A DNA stretch of 64,000 bases, taken from contig CAXYYA010000001.1 of assembly GCA_964293155.1 (NCBI GenBank), positions 75,993-139,992 of the forward strand, given 5' to 3'. The position numbers and the translations under genes were made by a program. Under the pieces are notes generated by a model. The model was not told the origin of the DNA, did not search any database, and saw only the letters and a list, made by a program, of their open reading frames with translations. Origin of the DNA: JAQVEB01 sp028698105. GTDB taxonomy: Bacteria > Bacteroidota > Bacteroidia > Bacteroidales > Dysgonomonadaceae. Shown here one piece after another: positions 40,157 through 49,302 of this stretch (position 1 is its first letter; every line of letters begins with the position of its first letter).

Positions 40157-41095
40157 TTACTTTGTAACACGCCCTTCAATCTCAGCAAACACACGCGACT
40201 GCAAATCCCTGTCGGCCTGCGTAACGCCGTCGCGGCCTTTTAAACGGGTGAAAACGTGCAGTTTGGAAGAAACCATTTCTACTTCTGTTTTGGCGCCGCC
40301 GGATGTTGCCATTCCTTTATAGATCAACACCGCGCTCACCGGATCGGCAGAATCATCAACGGTTGATTTGTATGTTTTCATGAATGTCCCCTCGGGAAGG
40401 GTAATGTCTTTTTCCAGGTCTTTCCGCGTCAGATCAATCAGTTGCATCAGTTGCGAAAGCGATTGGTAGGGGCGATAAACATACCAGTGCCCTTTTTCCC
40501 CATCGCTTAATTCCGTGGTTGTGAAACCTAAAACAGGACCAAGAGCACTTACCAGAGTAAGTGTTTTGTTGGAAGAAATTACAATGGGATCAATGAGGAA
40601 GATTCCTTTCGGTTTCACTCCTTGATGAAAAATGCCTGATTTTACCATATTGATGATCAGGGGGCAGCCGGTAGATGAGCCAATCACGTATATCTTTTTA
40701 TAGCCGAGTTCGCTCAGCTTATTGTATTCATTTACAATTGGCAGTTGCCAATCCTGCCATGCTGCCTTTTTAAAATCCGCATAGGTTTTCCAATGGCCTC
40801 CGAGCAATACCTGCGAAACGAAAAACGTACCTTGGCGGTCGGCAAATTCGCGAAGTTCGTCCCACTCGAAGGTCGAAGCGCTGTATCCGTGAGCGGCGAT
40901 TATTACCGGCGTGTTTTTTTGTATTTCGTTCGGATTCGGGTATTTAGCCGAAATTAAGTAATCTTCGGGATGCGTCAGCGATAAGTCGAATATTTGATCG
41001 CCGTCGAGCATGGCAGCATTATCAATTTCCGGTGTTTTTGCACACGTAGAAAATAAAACTGCAAGGAGAAACAAAAAGTATTTGCGTATTTTCAT
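40157..41095 (-). CDS. Alpha/beta-hydrolase lipoprotein
   Basis: This 312-residue protein has a lipoprotein signal (YFLFLLAVLFSTCAKTPE) and an alpha/beta-hydrolase fold. VIIAAHGYSASTFEWDELREFA (about 63-84, read in parts) carries the oxyanion HG region; the nucleophile elbow is IYVIGSSTGCPLI (Ser near residue 141, G-S-S-T-G). The C-terminal VSSKLHVFTRLKGRDG could supply the His. It is probably an envelope esterase or lipase, but the substrate is unknown. It is followed, in transcript order, from the small barrel gene by 21 bases. Confidence 0.82.
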   Translation of the reverse strand: MKIRKYFLFLLAVLFSTCAKTPEIDNAAMLDGDQIFDLSLTHPEDYLISAKYPNPNEIQKNTPVIIAAHGYSASTFEWDELREFADRQGTFFVSQVLLGGHWKTYADFKKAAWQDWQLPIVNEYNKLSELGYKKIYVIGSSTGCPLIINMVKSGIFHQGVKPKGIFLIDPIVISSNKTLTLVSALGPVLGFTTTELSDGEKGHWYVYRPYQSLSQLMQLIDLTRKDLEKDITLPEGTFMKTYKSTVDDSADPVSAVLIYKGMATSGGAKTEVEMVSSKLHVFTRLKGRDGVTQADRDLQSRVFAEIEGRVTK

Positions 41096-41116
41096 AATCG
41101 TTCGTTATTTGATGGT

Positions 41117-41641
41117 TTAGTAAGCTTTTAACTGATAGAAAACGGGAAAGAGCGTGCCTGGGCCCTGTTTTCCGTTACCGGACAGAAAATTATAACCGAA
41201 AGAAGCGAACAAAGAGACCGGCCAGTTGAAATGATAGGCAACTCCACCCTCGAACTGGGCCAAAACGGAACTGTTAGGCAGCATATCAAACATCGGATCT
41301 TCGTAATTTGCTTTGAAGAAGCCGGTATTCAAACCGGTAAAAATCTGAAAAGGACGAGTTGGCCTGAATCGCCAATCAGCTCCCACAACAAATGTTTCCT
41401 GCTTTATCGCGTTTGAGCCCATGGCGCTTCCCAAACGGCTGGTTACAAAGGCAGCTTTCAGGTGAATTCTCTTCTGCAAAAGAAAATCCGAAGTATAATC
41501 TGCGCCAACGCCGTTTTCCCAGTAAAGTTTTTGAGTCTTTTGAGAAACGATTCCCGCACTTAACTTATAGTTTTTCGTAAATTGTGCACTAACGTATGCC
41601 GTGAACACAAAAAAAGCAAACAAGAATATCATTTTCTTCAT
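41117..41641 (-). CDS. Small outer-membrane beta-barrel protein
   Basis: This 174-residue protein has a signal peptide (MIFLFAFFVFTAYVSAQ) and alternating amphipathic strands with aromatic ends (RIHLKAAFVTSRLGSAMG, FQIFTGLNTGFFKANYED, FEGGVAYHFNWPVSLFASFGYNF), ending FPVFYQLKAY. This is the usual look of an 8-stranded outer-membrane protein (outer_membrane_beta-barrel class). It is first in a two-gene unit with the hydrolase lipoprotein at 40157. A TATATTTG box lies at 41675-41668, 27 bases upstream. Function unknown. Confidence 0.78.
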   Translation of the reverse strand: MKKMIFLFAFFVFTAYVSAQFTKNYKLSAGIVSQKTQKLYWENGVGADYTSDFLLQKRIHLKAAFVTSRLGSAMGSNAIKQETFVVGADWRFRPTRPFQIFTGLNTGFFKANYEDPMFDMLPNSSVLAQFEGGVAYHFNWPVSLFASFGYNFLSGNGKQGPGTLFPVFYQLKAY

Positions 41642-41667
41642 ATAAGCCGTTTTTATTGGTTATTATG

Positions 41668-41675
41668 CAAATATA
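41668..41675 (-). promoter_or_regulatory. -7 box of the barrel-hydrolase pair
   Basis: Minus strand TATATTTG, a full TAnnTTTG match, 27 bases before the ATG at 41641. No well-spaced -33 box was found. Confidence 0.45.
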
Positions 41676-41889
41676 ATATGAAGTGGTTCAAAATGATATT
41701 ATCAGAAGCATTTTTTTTTCAATATAATTTGATTTCGCACTTCTTAAATTACACATTTATGAGTTTTTTGTGCATTTTGTGGATAAATTTTATTAATTTT
41801 GAAGCCTTAAGTTATCATTTTGCACAAAATCTGCATTATTTATTTCAATTAGGACGAGGTTATCAATCTGAATTAAAGATATTTATTTT

Positions 41890-42165
41890 ATGGAAAATAT
41901 GAATGAAGCGCTAAGCCTGCTCCTGATAGGTATGCTTACGGTGTTTGTGATTCTTTCGCTCGTGATCGTGATTGGAAATACGGTGATTCGTTTTACCAAC
42001 CGTTACTGGCCGCAGACCAAATTCGTGCACTACGAACACGACTCGCTCGAGGCCAAGGCCGCCAAAGCGAAGCTGATGGCCGCCATTGCCGCCGCAGTGG
42101 ATGTGGCATCGGAAGGAAAAGGGCATATCAGCAGTATTGAGAAAAAAACAATAAACGATAAATAG
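41890..42165 (+). CDS. oadG: Na+-pump decarboxylase gamma subunit (OadG)
   Basis: This 91-residue protein has one membrane helix (ALSLLLIGMLTVFVILSLVIVIGN, about 7-30) and a charged cytoplasmic tail, the standard OadG layout; the motif GMLTVFVILSLVI is typical. It starts 1 base before the oadA ATG context (stop at 42163-42165) and leads oadG-oadA-oadB, so it anchors the second Na+-pump decarboxylase. The ATG at 41890 or 41899 may be used. TAATTTTG at 41794-41801 is a possible -7 box. Compare the tiny OadG-like gene at 7677. Confidence 0.88.
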   Translation: MENMNEALSLLLIGMLTVFVILSLVIVIGNTVIRFTNRYWPQTKFVHYEHDSLEAKAAKAKLMAAIAAAVDVASEGKGHISSIEKKTINDK

Positions 42166-42166
42166 T

Positions 42167-44074
42167 ATGGCAAGAGAAATTAAATTCAGCCTTTTATACA
42201 GAGATATGTGGCAGTCGTCGGGAAAATATGTACCGACGGTTGAACAATTAACCGAAGTGGCGCCCGAGATTGTTAAAATGGGATGCTTTGCCCGCGTGGA
42301 GACCAACGGCGGCGGATTTGAACAGATAAACCTGCTGTTCGGAGAAAATCCCAATAAAGCCGTGCGCGAATGGACGCAGCCGTTCAACGATGCGGGCATA
42401 CAAACGCACATGCTGGAGCGCGGTTTGAACGGCGTCCGCATGAGTCCGGTTCCCGCCGATGTGCGCCGGTTGATGTTTCAGGTAAAGAAGAAACAGGGAA
42501 CCGATATCGCCCGTTCGTTCGACGGGCTCAACGACCCGCGTAATCTGGAAAATTCCATCAAATTCGCCAAAGAAGCGGGAATGATCTCGCAGGCTGCGCT
42601 CTCGCTCACGGTATCGCCCGTGCACACAGTGGAATATTACACCGACCTGGCCGATACGCTGATCGAAATGGGCGCGGATGAAATTTGCGTGAAAGATATG
42701 GCCGGAGTAGGGCGTCCCGCAAGTATCGGAAGGATCATCAAAAACATCAAAACAAAACATCCCGACATACCCATTCAGTATCACGGACACGCCGGTCCCG
42801 GTTTTCAGATGGCATCTATTCTGGAAGCTGCTTACGCAGGCGCAGAGTACATTGACGTGGGCATGGAACCGCTCTCGTGGGGAACAGGCCATGCCGATTT
42901 GCTGGCTGTGCAGGCGATGTTGAAAGACGCCGGCTTCAACGTGCCCGAGGTGAATATGAAAGCGTATATGAAAGTGCGTTCGCTCACCCAAAAATACATA
43001 GACGATTTTCTCGGATATTACATCAATACCAAAAACCGCATGAACAACTCGCTGCTCATCGGCCCCGGATTGCCGGGCGGAATGATGGGCAGTCTGATGG
43101 CCGATCTGGAAAGCAACCTGGCTTCCATCAACAAATGGAAAAACAAGAACGGCGAAGCGGAACTTACACAGGACGATTTGCTCATTAAACTGTTTGATGA
43201 AGTTACGTATGTTTGGCCGAAAGTGGGATATCCTCCGCTGGTAACACCTTTTAGCCAGTATGTGAAAAACCTGGCTATGATGAACGTGATCCAACTGGAA
43301 AAAGGAAAGGAACGTTGGTCTATGATCGCCGATAATATTTGGGACATGATCCTGGGCAAATCGGGAAAACTACCCGGCAGCCTTGCTCCCGAGATCGTGG
43401 AGATGGCGAAAGCGCAGGGAAGGGAGTTTTATACGGGAAATCCACAGGACCTTTATCCCGACAAACTCGACGAGTTTCGCGCGGAAATGAAGAAAAATAA
43501 TTGGGACTTTGGTCGCGACGACGAGGAATTGTTTGAGTTGGCCATGCACCCCGAACAATACAGAGCTTACAAATCGGGTGCGGCAAAAGCCGGATTCGAA
43601 GCCGATCTGGCGGACAAGAAAGCGGAGGCCGAAAGAGAAAAAGCAGCCGTTCCCGCGCCTGCGCCCGCGACCAACGGCGAACATAAACCGCGTAAGATCG
43701 TGGTAACCATTGACAATCAGGAATATGTGGTGGGTATTTCGTATCCCGATGCCGAAGCCAATCAGCCCGCAGAACCGGCTGCCGCAAAAACGTCCGCACC
43801 TGCACCCAAACCGCAGGCGGCGCCTGCGCCGGCTTCCGCCCGCGGGAAGACGGGCGCTTCGCCGCTCGGAGGGAAAATTTTCCTGACGAAAGGATCGTCG
43901 GGAACGGCCCTGGAAGTAGGCGATACGGTTAAAGCCGGCGACACGGTCTGTTACATCGAATCGATGAAAACCTACAACGCCGTCGCCGCGGAAGAAGGCG
44001 GTACGGTAATTGAAATTCTCATCGCAAACGGCGCAGCCGTGGATGAGGACGATGTTCTTATAAAAATGAGCTGA
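42167..44074 (+). CDS. oadA: Oxaloacetate decarboxylase alpha / pyruvate-carboxylase B-type subunit with biotin domain
   Basis: This 635-residue protein joins a carboxyltransferase TIM barrel to a biotinyl domain. The barrel has FSLLYRDMWQSSGKY, the GCFARVETNGGGFEQINLL segment, ADEICVKDMAGVGRP (Lys/Asp region, about 175), IQYHGHAGPGFQMAS and MEPLSWGTGHADL. After a Pro/Ala-rich hinge (PAPAPATNGEHK, AKTSAPAPKPQAA) the C-terminal domain has the biotin site as CYIESMKTYNAVAA, ESMKT instead of the common EAMKM, with the Lys near residue 600. The operon with oadG and oadB supports a Na+-pumping decarboxylase, probably for oxaloacetate; PycB is the alternative. Confidence 0.92.
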   Translation: MAREIKFSLLYRDMWQSSGKYVPTVEQLTEVAPEIVKMGCFARVETNGGGFEQINLLFGENPNKAVREWTQPFNDAGIQTHMLERGLNGVRMSPVPADVRRLMFQVKKKQGTDIARSFDGLNDPRNLENSIKFAKEAGMISQAALSLTVSPVHTVEYYTDLADTLIEMGADEICVKDMAGVGRPASIGRIIKNIKTKHPDIPIQYHGHAGPGFQMASILEAAYAGAEYIDVGMEPLSWGTGHADLLAVQAMLKDAGFNVPEVNMKAYMKVRSLTQKYIDDFLGYYINTKNRMNNSLLIGPGLPGGMMGSLMADLESNLASINKWKNKNGEAELTQDDLLIKLFDEVTYVWPKVGYPPLVTPFSQYVKNLAMMNVIQLEKGKERWSMIADNIWDMILGKSGKLPGSLAPEIVEMAKAQGREFYTGNPQDLYPDKLDEFRAEMKKNNWDFGRDDEELFELAMHPEQYRAYKSGAAKAGFEADLADKKAEAEREKAAVPAPAPATNGEHKPRKIVVTIDNQEYVVGISYPDAEANQPAEPAAAKTSAPAPKPQAAPAPASARGKTGASPLGGKIFLTKGSSGTALEVGDTVKAGDTVCYIESMKTYNAVAAEEGGTVIEILIANGAAVDEDDVLIKMS

Positions 44075-44079
44075 CGGCG

Positions 44080-45288
44080 ATGAATGATATATTTTCGAAA
44101 CTGGTTGAAATGACGGCGTTCAACGTCATCGGGTGGCAAACCATCCTGATGTGGGCGATCGCCTTCGTGTTACTTTACCTGGGGATCAGGAAACAATATG
44201 AACCGTTGCTCCTGGTTCCCATCGGGTTTGGCGTATTGCTGGCCAACCTGCCGGGCGCAGGACTTGGTATTGTGGATGCATCGCTGGTGCATACGGCAGA
44301 CGGTTCTTACATGAATTTGCTGGAAATCGCCAACGAATACGGCATCATGAATTTCCTGTACTACGCGCTGATCAAAACGGGGCTTTTGCCGCCGATCATT
44401 TTCATGGGCGTGGGCGCGCTGACCGATTTCGGGCCGATGCTTCGCAACCTGAAACTGTCGCTCTTCGGCGGTGCGGCGCAATTGGGTATTTTCTCGGTGT
44501 TGATCATCGCCATCCTTATCGGTTTCGACCTGCGCGAAGCCGGTTCGCTCGCCATTATCGGCGGAGCCGATGGGCCAACGGCCATTTACACGACCATTAA
44601 ATTGGCGCCGCACCTGCTCGGGCCCATTGCTATTGCGGCATATTCGTACATGGCGCTGGTTCCTGTGATTATTCCCATGGTGGCCAAATTGTTGATGAAC
44701 GAGAAGGATTTCGGGATTCACATGAAAAAAATGGACAAATTGTATCCGCCCAAGCACGAGATCAAGCACCTGAAAACGGTGAAGATCATTTTCCCCATCG
44801 TGATGGGTCTTGCAGTGGCGGTATTTGTGCCGTCGTCGGCGCCGTTGGTGGGGATGTTGCTGTTCGGTAATCTGGTGAAGGAGATCGGCTCGAGCACGAG
44901 CCGCCTCGCAGAGGCTGCTTCCGGCCCTATCATGAATACGGCCACCATCTTTCTCGGGCTTACCGTGGGCGCGACCATGACGGCGGAGGTTTTCCTTTCG
45001 CCCCGCACGCTGGGCATCATCGTGGGCGGTTTTCTGGCGTTCGCCATCTCGGTGGCGGGCGGCATCCTAGCCGTGAAGGTGTACAACATGTTTTCGAAGA
45101 AAAAGATCAACCCGCTGGTGGGTGCAACCGGACTGAGCGCTGTGCCCATGGCATCGCGCGTGGCTAACGAAATGGCGCTGAAGTACGATAAATCCAACCA
45201 CATTTTGCAGTACTGCATGGCAAGCAATGTGTCGGGGGTTATCGGGTCGGCGGTAGCCGCGGGTGTGCTGATATCGTTTTTGGGATAA
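44080..45288 (+). CDS. oadB: Na+-pump decarboxylase beta subunit (OadB), third copy
   Basis: This 402-residue membrane protein is the third OadB-family protein in the window. Motifs: FMGVGALTDFGPMLRNLK, LAIIGGADGPTAIYTT (Asp near residue 165), AAYSYMALVPVIIPMVAKLL, and GATGLSAVPMASRVANEM near the C-terminus. The VPVIIPM segment differs from the VPIIQPP of the two mmd copies. It begins 5 bases after oadA and ends the oadGAB operon at a terminator. Its N-terminus (about 17 residues longer than the mmd copies) is ordinary for oadB. Confidence 0.93.
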   Translation: MNDIFSKLVEMTAFNVIGWQTILMWAIAFVLLYLGIRKQYEPLLLVPIGFGVLLANLPGAGLGIVDASLVHTADGSYMNLLEIANEYGIMNFLYYALIKTGLLPPIIFMGVGALTDFGPMLRNLKLSLFGGAAQLGIFSVLIIAILIGFDLREAGSLAIIGGADGPTAIYTTIKLAPHLLGPIAIAAYSYMALVPVIIPMVAKLLMNEKDFGIHMKKMDKLYPPKHEIKHLKTVKIIFPIVMGLAVAVFVPSSAPLVGMLLFGNLVKEIGSSTSRLAEAASGPIMNTATIFLGLTVGATMTAEVFLSPRTLGIIVGGFLAFAISVAGGILAVKVYNMFSKKKINPLVGATGLSAVPMASRVANEMALKYDKSNHILQYCMASNVSGVIGSAVAAGVLISFLG

Positions 45289-45295
45289 TCGGGTG

Positions 45296-45322
45296 ACGAA
45301 GTTTATAACTTCGTTGTTTTTT
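45296..45322 (+). terminator. Terminator of the oadGAB operon
   Basis: ACGAAGTT and AACTTCGT form an 8-bp stem with a 3-base loop (45296-45314), then a T-run. It starts 8 bases after the oadB stop. Confidence 0.75.
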
Positions 45323-45343
45323 AACGAAGGCACAGCCTTCGTT
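45323..45343 (-). terminator. Hairpin at the 3' end of the EamA transporter gene
   Basis: AACGAAGG and CCTTCGTT form an 8-bp stem around CACAG, followed on the minus strand by A-rich rather than T-rich DNA. It lies 30 bases after the minus gene's stop and next to the oadB terminator, so it may be a repeat or a weak terminator. Confidence 0.5.
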
Positions 45344-45372
45344 TCCCGACAGGATATCCGGAAGATCGATCG

Positions 45373-46275
45373 TCAGGCTGATGCTCCGGATTTTTTCTTT
45401 CCGGCAATGTATTCGTTGAATAAAATACCGCCGATGATGAGGAACAATCCGGTATAGGTGGACGGATAAATGTTTTCGCCCAGCACCAGGTGAATGAGGA
45501 ACAGCGAAAGGAAAGGCGAGAGAAAACACAGGTGGTTGATCAGGGCGGGATTATCGGTTTTCTTTAACGCCAACCCGAAGAAAATAAACGGAATAGCCAT
45601 TTCAAACAGTCCCGAATAAACGGAAGCGAAAAGACCCGCCCATGACGGAGCGTGTATTTGCATAAATGGTGCAATCAGCAATAACCAAATTGATCCGAAT
45701 AGAAAATTGAGGAACAGAACGGCCACACGATCGGTCAATCGGCTCATGCGATTCACCAGCCAGAAAGTGGCCCACACGAACGCGCTGAAGAACGCCAGCA
45801 GAATGCCGGTAACCGACAGGTCTGCCCCCGAGAGCTGCCCCGGCCCCAGCGAAATAAGCGCCACGCCGGCCAAAGAAATCACCATCCCGATATATTTCAC
45901 GGCGGGAATGCGCTGTCGCGCAAATATCACCAACAGCACCGAGAGCACCAGCGGCCACGCGTAATTGATGGGCTGTGCTATCTGCGCCGGCAGCAAATCG
46001 TAGGCTTTAAAAAGGATCAGGTAATAACCTGCCGGATTCAGCAGTCCCGCAAGAGCAAAAACAAGCCACTCCCTGCGGGTAATGTCTTTGAGAAAATGCC
46101 ATTTGCGTCTGAAAGTTATTACCGCGGCAAACGTCGCAAGTGCGGTGAGCGAAGCGATCACAAGCAGTTCGTAATAAGTAACATGCCGCAAGGCAATCTT
46201 AAATGCCGAAGCTACCGTTGACCAGCTTAGTACCGTAAGCGAAACATATAAAAGGGCTTTGTTGTTCTCTTTCAC
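45373..46275 (-). CDS. EamA/DMT-family transporter
   Basis: This 300-residue inner-membrane protein has about ten hydrophobic helices in two EamA repeats: YVSLTVLSWSTVASAFKIAL (first helix of repeat one) and VTGILLAFFSAFVWATFWLVNRM (start of repeat two), with a GYYLILFKAYDLLPAQIAQPINY loop. DMT exporters of this type move metabolites or drugs; the substrate is unknown. It is convergent with oadB and divergent from pnp. A TATCTTTC box at 46386-46379, about 104 bases upstream, is one mismatch from the -7 consensus. Confidence 0.87.
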   Translation of the reverse strand: MKENNKALLYVSLTVLSWSTVASAFKIALRHVTYYELLVIASLTALATFAAVITFRRKWHFLKDITRREWLVFALAGLLNPAGYYLILFKAYDLLPAQIAQPINYAWPLVLSVLLVIFARQRIPAVKYIGMVISLAGVALISLGPGQLSGADLSVTGILLAFFSAFVWATFWLVNRMSRLTDRVAVLFLNFLFGSIWLLLIAPFMQIHAPSWAGLFASVYSGLFEMAIPFIFFGLALKKTDNPALINHLCFLSPFLSLFLIHLVLGENIYPSTYTGLFLIIGGILFNEYIAGKKKSGASA

Positions 46276-46596
46276 TTTTTATCGGGATGATTGGTGTGAA
46301 TCAGTCGCGAATGTATAACAAAAAATTGAATACAAGGCACAGAATTCATCCGATAAATTGCAATTTTTGGTTACCCCGGAAAGATACAGCAAATGTTAAG
46401 CGCATCGCTTCAACAAAAAAGAGTCCTCCATTTGTTCTTATTCGTCGGGTGTGTTGTTGGGCGGCAGCGCGCTGCGTTTCTTGCCATTATCGCACAAATT
46501 TTCAATATTTTATAATTTCATTGCAATTAAAACCCAAAACTTTATGTTACCTTTGTGAAATTTTTAAGATGTAAAAACCAAATTAGCAATTTTTTT
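46276..46596. other. Divergent region between the EamA transporter and pnp
   Basis: No gene supported. It holds a TATCTTTC minus-strand box at 46386-46379 for the transporter and a TACCTTTG box at 46548-46555 for pnp. Confidence 0.5.
46548..46555 (+). promoter_or_regulatory. -7 box of pnp
   Basis: TACCTTTG matches TAnnTTTG; 41 bases before the ATG. No TTTG at the correct spacing was found upstream. Confidence 0.45.
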
Positions 46597-48750
46597 ATGA
46601 CGAATCCAATTGTAAAGAGTATCGCTTTGTCAGACGGACGCACGATTACTCTGGAAACGGGGAAGCTTGCCAAACAAGCCGACGGAGCCGTTACCCTGCG
46701 TATGGGAAATACGGTGTTGCTGGCTACCGTTTGTGCGGCTAAAGATGCCACCCCGGGAACCGATTTTATGCCTCTGCAAGTTGAATACAGAGAAAAATTC
46801 GCCTCTTTCGGACGTTTTCCGGGAGGTTTTTTGAAACGGGAAGGCCGTCCTTCGGACTATGAAATCCTTACCAGCCGGTTGATTGACCGTGCGCTGCGGC
46901 CCCTTTTCCCCGACGATTATCACGCTGACGTTTTCGTAAACGTTATTCTTTTTTCGGCCGACGGCGAAGATATGCCCGACGCCCTTGCCGGACTGGCTGC
47001 ATCGGCAGCTATTGCCGTATCGGATATCCCGTTCAACGGTCCCATTTCCGAAGTACGCGTAGCGCGTATTGACGGACAGTTCGTGATCAACCCCACGTTC
47101 AAACAATTGGAGAAAGCCGATATTGATATTATGGTAGGCGCAACCATTGACAACATTATGATGGTTGAAGGCGAAATGAGCGAAGTTTCGGAAACCGAAA
47201 TGCTGGAAGCCATCAAATTTGCGCACGAAGAAATTAAAAAACATTGCCGCGTTCAACTGGAACTGACGGAAGCCGTGGGCAAAACGGTGAAACGCGAGTA
47301 CAGCCACGAGGAGAACGACGAAGACCTGCGCAAAGCAGTTTGGGACGCTTGCTACCAGAAAGCCTACGATGTGGCTAAATCGCAAAACCCCAACAAACAC
47401 GAGCGTATGGAAGCTTTCGAAGCGATTCAGGAAGCCTTTCTGGAAACCATTCCCGAGGAAGAACGCGACGAAAAAGCGCCGTTGGTGGCCCGTTATTACC
47501 ACGACGTGGAAAAAGAAGCCATGCGCCGTTGCATCCTGGATGAAGGCAAACGCCTTGACGGCCGCACAACAACCGACATTCGCCCTATCTGGAGCGAAGT
47601 GAGCCCGTTGCCGGGCCCGCACGGATCGGCCATCTTTACCCGTGGCGAAACGCAATCGCTTACCACGGTTACACTGGGCACCAAGCTCGATGAAAAGATC
47701 ATTGACGAAGTGCTGGAACAAGGTTCAGACCGGTTCCTGCTGCACTATAATTTCCCGCCGTTCTCCACGGGCGAAGCCCGTCCGCAACGCGGAACAGGTC
47801 GTCGCGAGATCGGTCACGGCAACCTGGCGCATCGCGCTTTAAAACGCATGATCCCGAAAGACTACCCGTACGTGCTTCGCGTGGTTTCCGATATTTTGGA
47901 ATCCAACGGTTCGTCGTCTATGGCAACGGTTTGCGCGGGAACGCTCGCGTTGATGGATGCCGGTGTGAAAATTAAAAAACCGGTTAGCGGTATCGCCATG
48001 GGATTGATTTCCGAAAACAAAGGACAAAATTTTGCCGTTCTTTCGGACATTCTCGGCGACGAAGACCACCTTGGCGATATGGACTTCAAGGTGTGTGGAA
48101 CCAAAGACGGTATCACTGCTACACAAATGGACATCAAGGTTGACGGTTTGTCGTACGAAATTCTCGAAAAAGCATTGGCGCAAGCCAAAGCCGGTCGTGA
48201 GCACATCATGGGTAAAATGATGGAAACCCTCTCCGAGCCGCGTGAAGACCTTAAACCGCATGCTCCGCGCATTGAGGTGATCGAAATTCCGAAAGATTTC
48301 ATCGGTGCCGTTATCGGCCCGGGTGGAAAGATCATTCAGGGAATTCAGGAAGAAACCGGCGCTACCATTGCCATTGACGAAATAGACAATAAAGGCCGCG
48401 TGGAAATTTCGGCTACCAACAAAGATTCCATTGATGCTGCACTGCGCAAGATCAAAGGCATCGTGGCCGTTCCCGAAGTAGGTGAGGTTTATGACGCAAC
48501 CGTTCGTTCGGTTATGCCGTACGGCGCGTTCTGCGAATTCCTTACCGGAAAAGACGGATTGCTGCATATTTCGGAAATTGACTGGAAGCGACTGGAAAAA
48601 GTGGAAGATGCCGGCATCAGGGAAGGCGATAAGATTCAGGTGAAACTGATTGATATTGATCCCCGAACCGGTAAATTCAAACTGTCTCGCAAGGTATTGC
48701 TCCCCCGTCCGCCAAGGCCGGAACATCCCCAAAGCGGAGAAAACAGCTAA
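46597..48750 (+). CDS. pnp: Polyribonucleotide nucleotidyltransferase (PNPase)
   Basis: This 717-residue exoribonuclease degrades RNA 3' to 5' by phosphorolysis. Two RNase PH domains (ITLETGKLAKQADGAVTLRMGN; FRPRRE-like FASFGRFPGGFLKREGRPSDYEI and second-core GETQSLTTVTLGTKLDEKI, FPPFSTGEARPQRGTGRREIGHG, with AVCAGTLALMDAGV-type catalytic region) flank a helical linker. KH domain: IEIPKDFIGAVIGPGGKIIQGIQEETG (about 580-606, read in parts). S1 domain: GEVYDATVRSVMPYGAFCEFL to the C-terminus. The ATG at 46597 fits family length better than an upstream ATG at 46555. A terminator follows. Confidence 0.97.
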   Translation: MTNPIVKSIALSDGRTITLETGKLAKQADGAVTLRMGNTVLLATVCAAKDATPGTDFMPLQVEYREKFASFGRFPGGFLKREGRPSDYEILTSRLIDRALRPLFPDDYHADVFVNVILFSADGEDMPDALAGLAASAAIAVSDIPFNGPISEVRVARIDGQFVINPTFKQLEKADIDIMVGATIDNIMMVEGEMSEVSETEMLEAIKFAHEEIKKHCRVQLELTEAVGKTVKREYSHEENDEDLRKAVWDACYQKAYDVAKSQNPNKHERMEAFEAIQEAFLETIPEEERDEKAPLVARYYHDVEKEAMRRCILDEGKRLDGRTTTDIRPIWSEVSPLPGPHGSAIFTRGETQSLTTVTLGTKLDEKIIDEVLEQGSDRFLLHYNFPPFSTGEARPQRGTGRREIGHGNLAHRALKRMIPKDYPYVLRVVSDILESNGSSSMATVCAGTLALMDAGVKIKKPVSGIAMGLISENKGQNFAVLSDILGDEDHLGDMDFKVCGTKDGITATQMDIKVDGLSYEILEKALAQAKAGREHIMGKMMETLSEPREDLKPHAPRIEVIEIPKDFIGAVIGPGGKIIQGIQEETGATIAIDEIDNKGRVEISATNKDSIDAALRKIKGIVAVPEVGEVYDATVRSVMPYGAFCEFLTGKDGLLHISEIDWKRLEKVEDAGIREGDKIQVKLIDIDPRTGKFKLSRKVLLPRPPRPEHPQSGENS

Positions 48751-48786
48751 GCACTTAATACAATCTACGATTATATTATTCTTCAG

Positions 48787-48818
48787 GCGAACCCTACCAA
48801 AAGGGGTTCGCTTTTTTT
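48787..48818 (+). terminator. pnp terminator
   Basis: GCGAACCC and GGGTTCGC form an 8-bp stem around a 9-base loop, followed by seven T, 36 bases after the pnp stop. Confidence 0.85.
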
Positions 48819-48842
48819 ATCTGTCGTTGGAATAGAGACTCT

Positions 48843-48880
48843 TAAAAAAGAAAACCACAGGTCTTACGACTTGCGGTTTT
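48843..48880 (-). terminator. Terminator of the cupin gene
   Basis: AAAACCACAGGTC and GACTTGCGGTTTT pair over 13 positions with one mismatch and one G-T wobble; on the minus strand a T-run follows. It ends 27 bases after the cupin stop. Confidence 0.65.
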
Positions 48881-48906
48881 GTTTGAAAACGTAATACGGA
48901 CAAAAG

Positions 48907-49302
48907 TTATTCGGTAGTTTTACCGTCAAAAACTTCTTTCATACCTTCGGCTTTGGCTTTAGTTTTGGCAACCACACCATCCTTATGATTAGGCTGTGAG
49001 TAAACAGTGTACAGCTTCATACTTTCAGTTTTGCTTGTATTGGTCACATTGTGTTGTGAACCACCTGGTACTATAACTGAATCTCCGTCTTTCACTTTAT
49101 ACTTATTTCCATCTATAATAACTTCACCCTCTCCCTTCTCAAAGCGGAAAAACTGATCGCTTGCGTGGGTTTCCATGCCGATATCTTCTCCTGGTTTAAG
49201 ACTCATCAATACTAATTGTGAATAATGTGCCGTATAAAGCACTTTGCGAAAATTATCATTCTTGATAGTTTCGTCTTCCATGTGAACAAAATACCCCTTC
49301 AT
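48907..49302 (-). CDS. Cupin domain protein
   Basis: This 131-residue protein is a single-domain cupin. Motif 1 reads GMETHASDQFFRFEKGEGEVIIDG (about 42-65; one metal-type His and a Gln/Phe where other cupins have His/Glu), motif 2 GDSVIVPGGSQHNVTN (about 73-88). The metal-binding set is incomplete, so the chemistry is open. It begins MKGYFVHMEDETIKND and is followed by a C-terminal charged tail (KTKAKAEGMKEVFDG). It stands alone, convergent with pnp. I see no family-level hint of the ligand. Confidence 0.78.
   Translation of the reverse strand: MKGYFVHMEDETIKNDNFRKVLYTAHYSQLVLMSLKPGEDIGMETHASDQFFRFEKGEGEVIIDGNKYKVKDGDSVIVPGGSQHNVTNTSKTESMKLYTVYSQPNHKDGVVAKTKAKAEGMKEVFDGKTTE

Noticed and set aside
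41582..41902. 106-codon plus-strand frame before oadG
   Set aside because: It is A/T-driven, overlaps a gene on the other strand and the oadG start, and has no family features.
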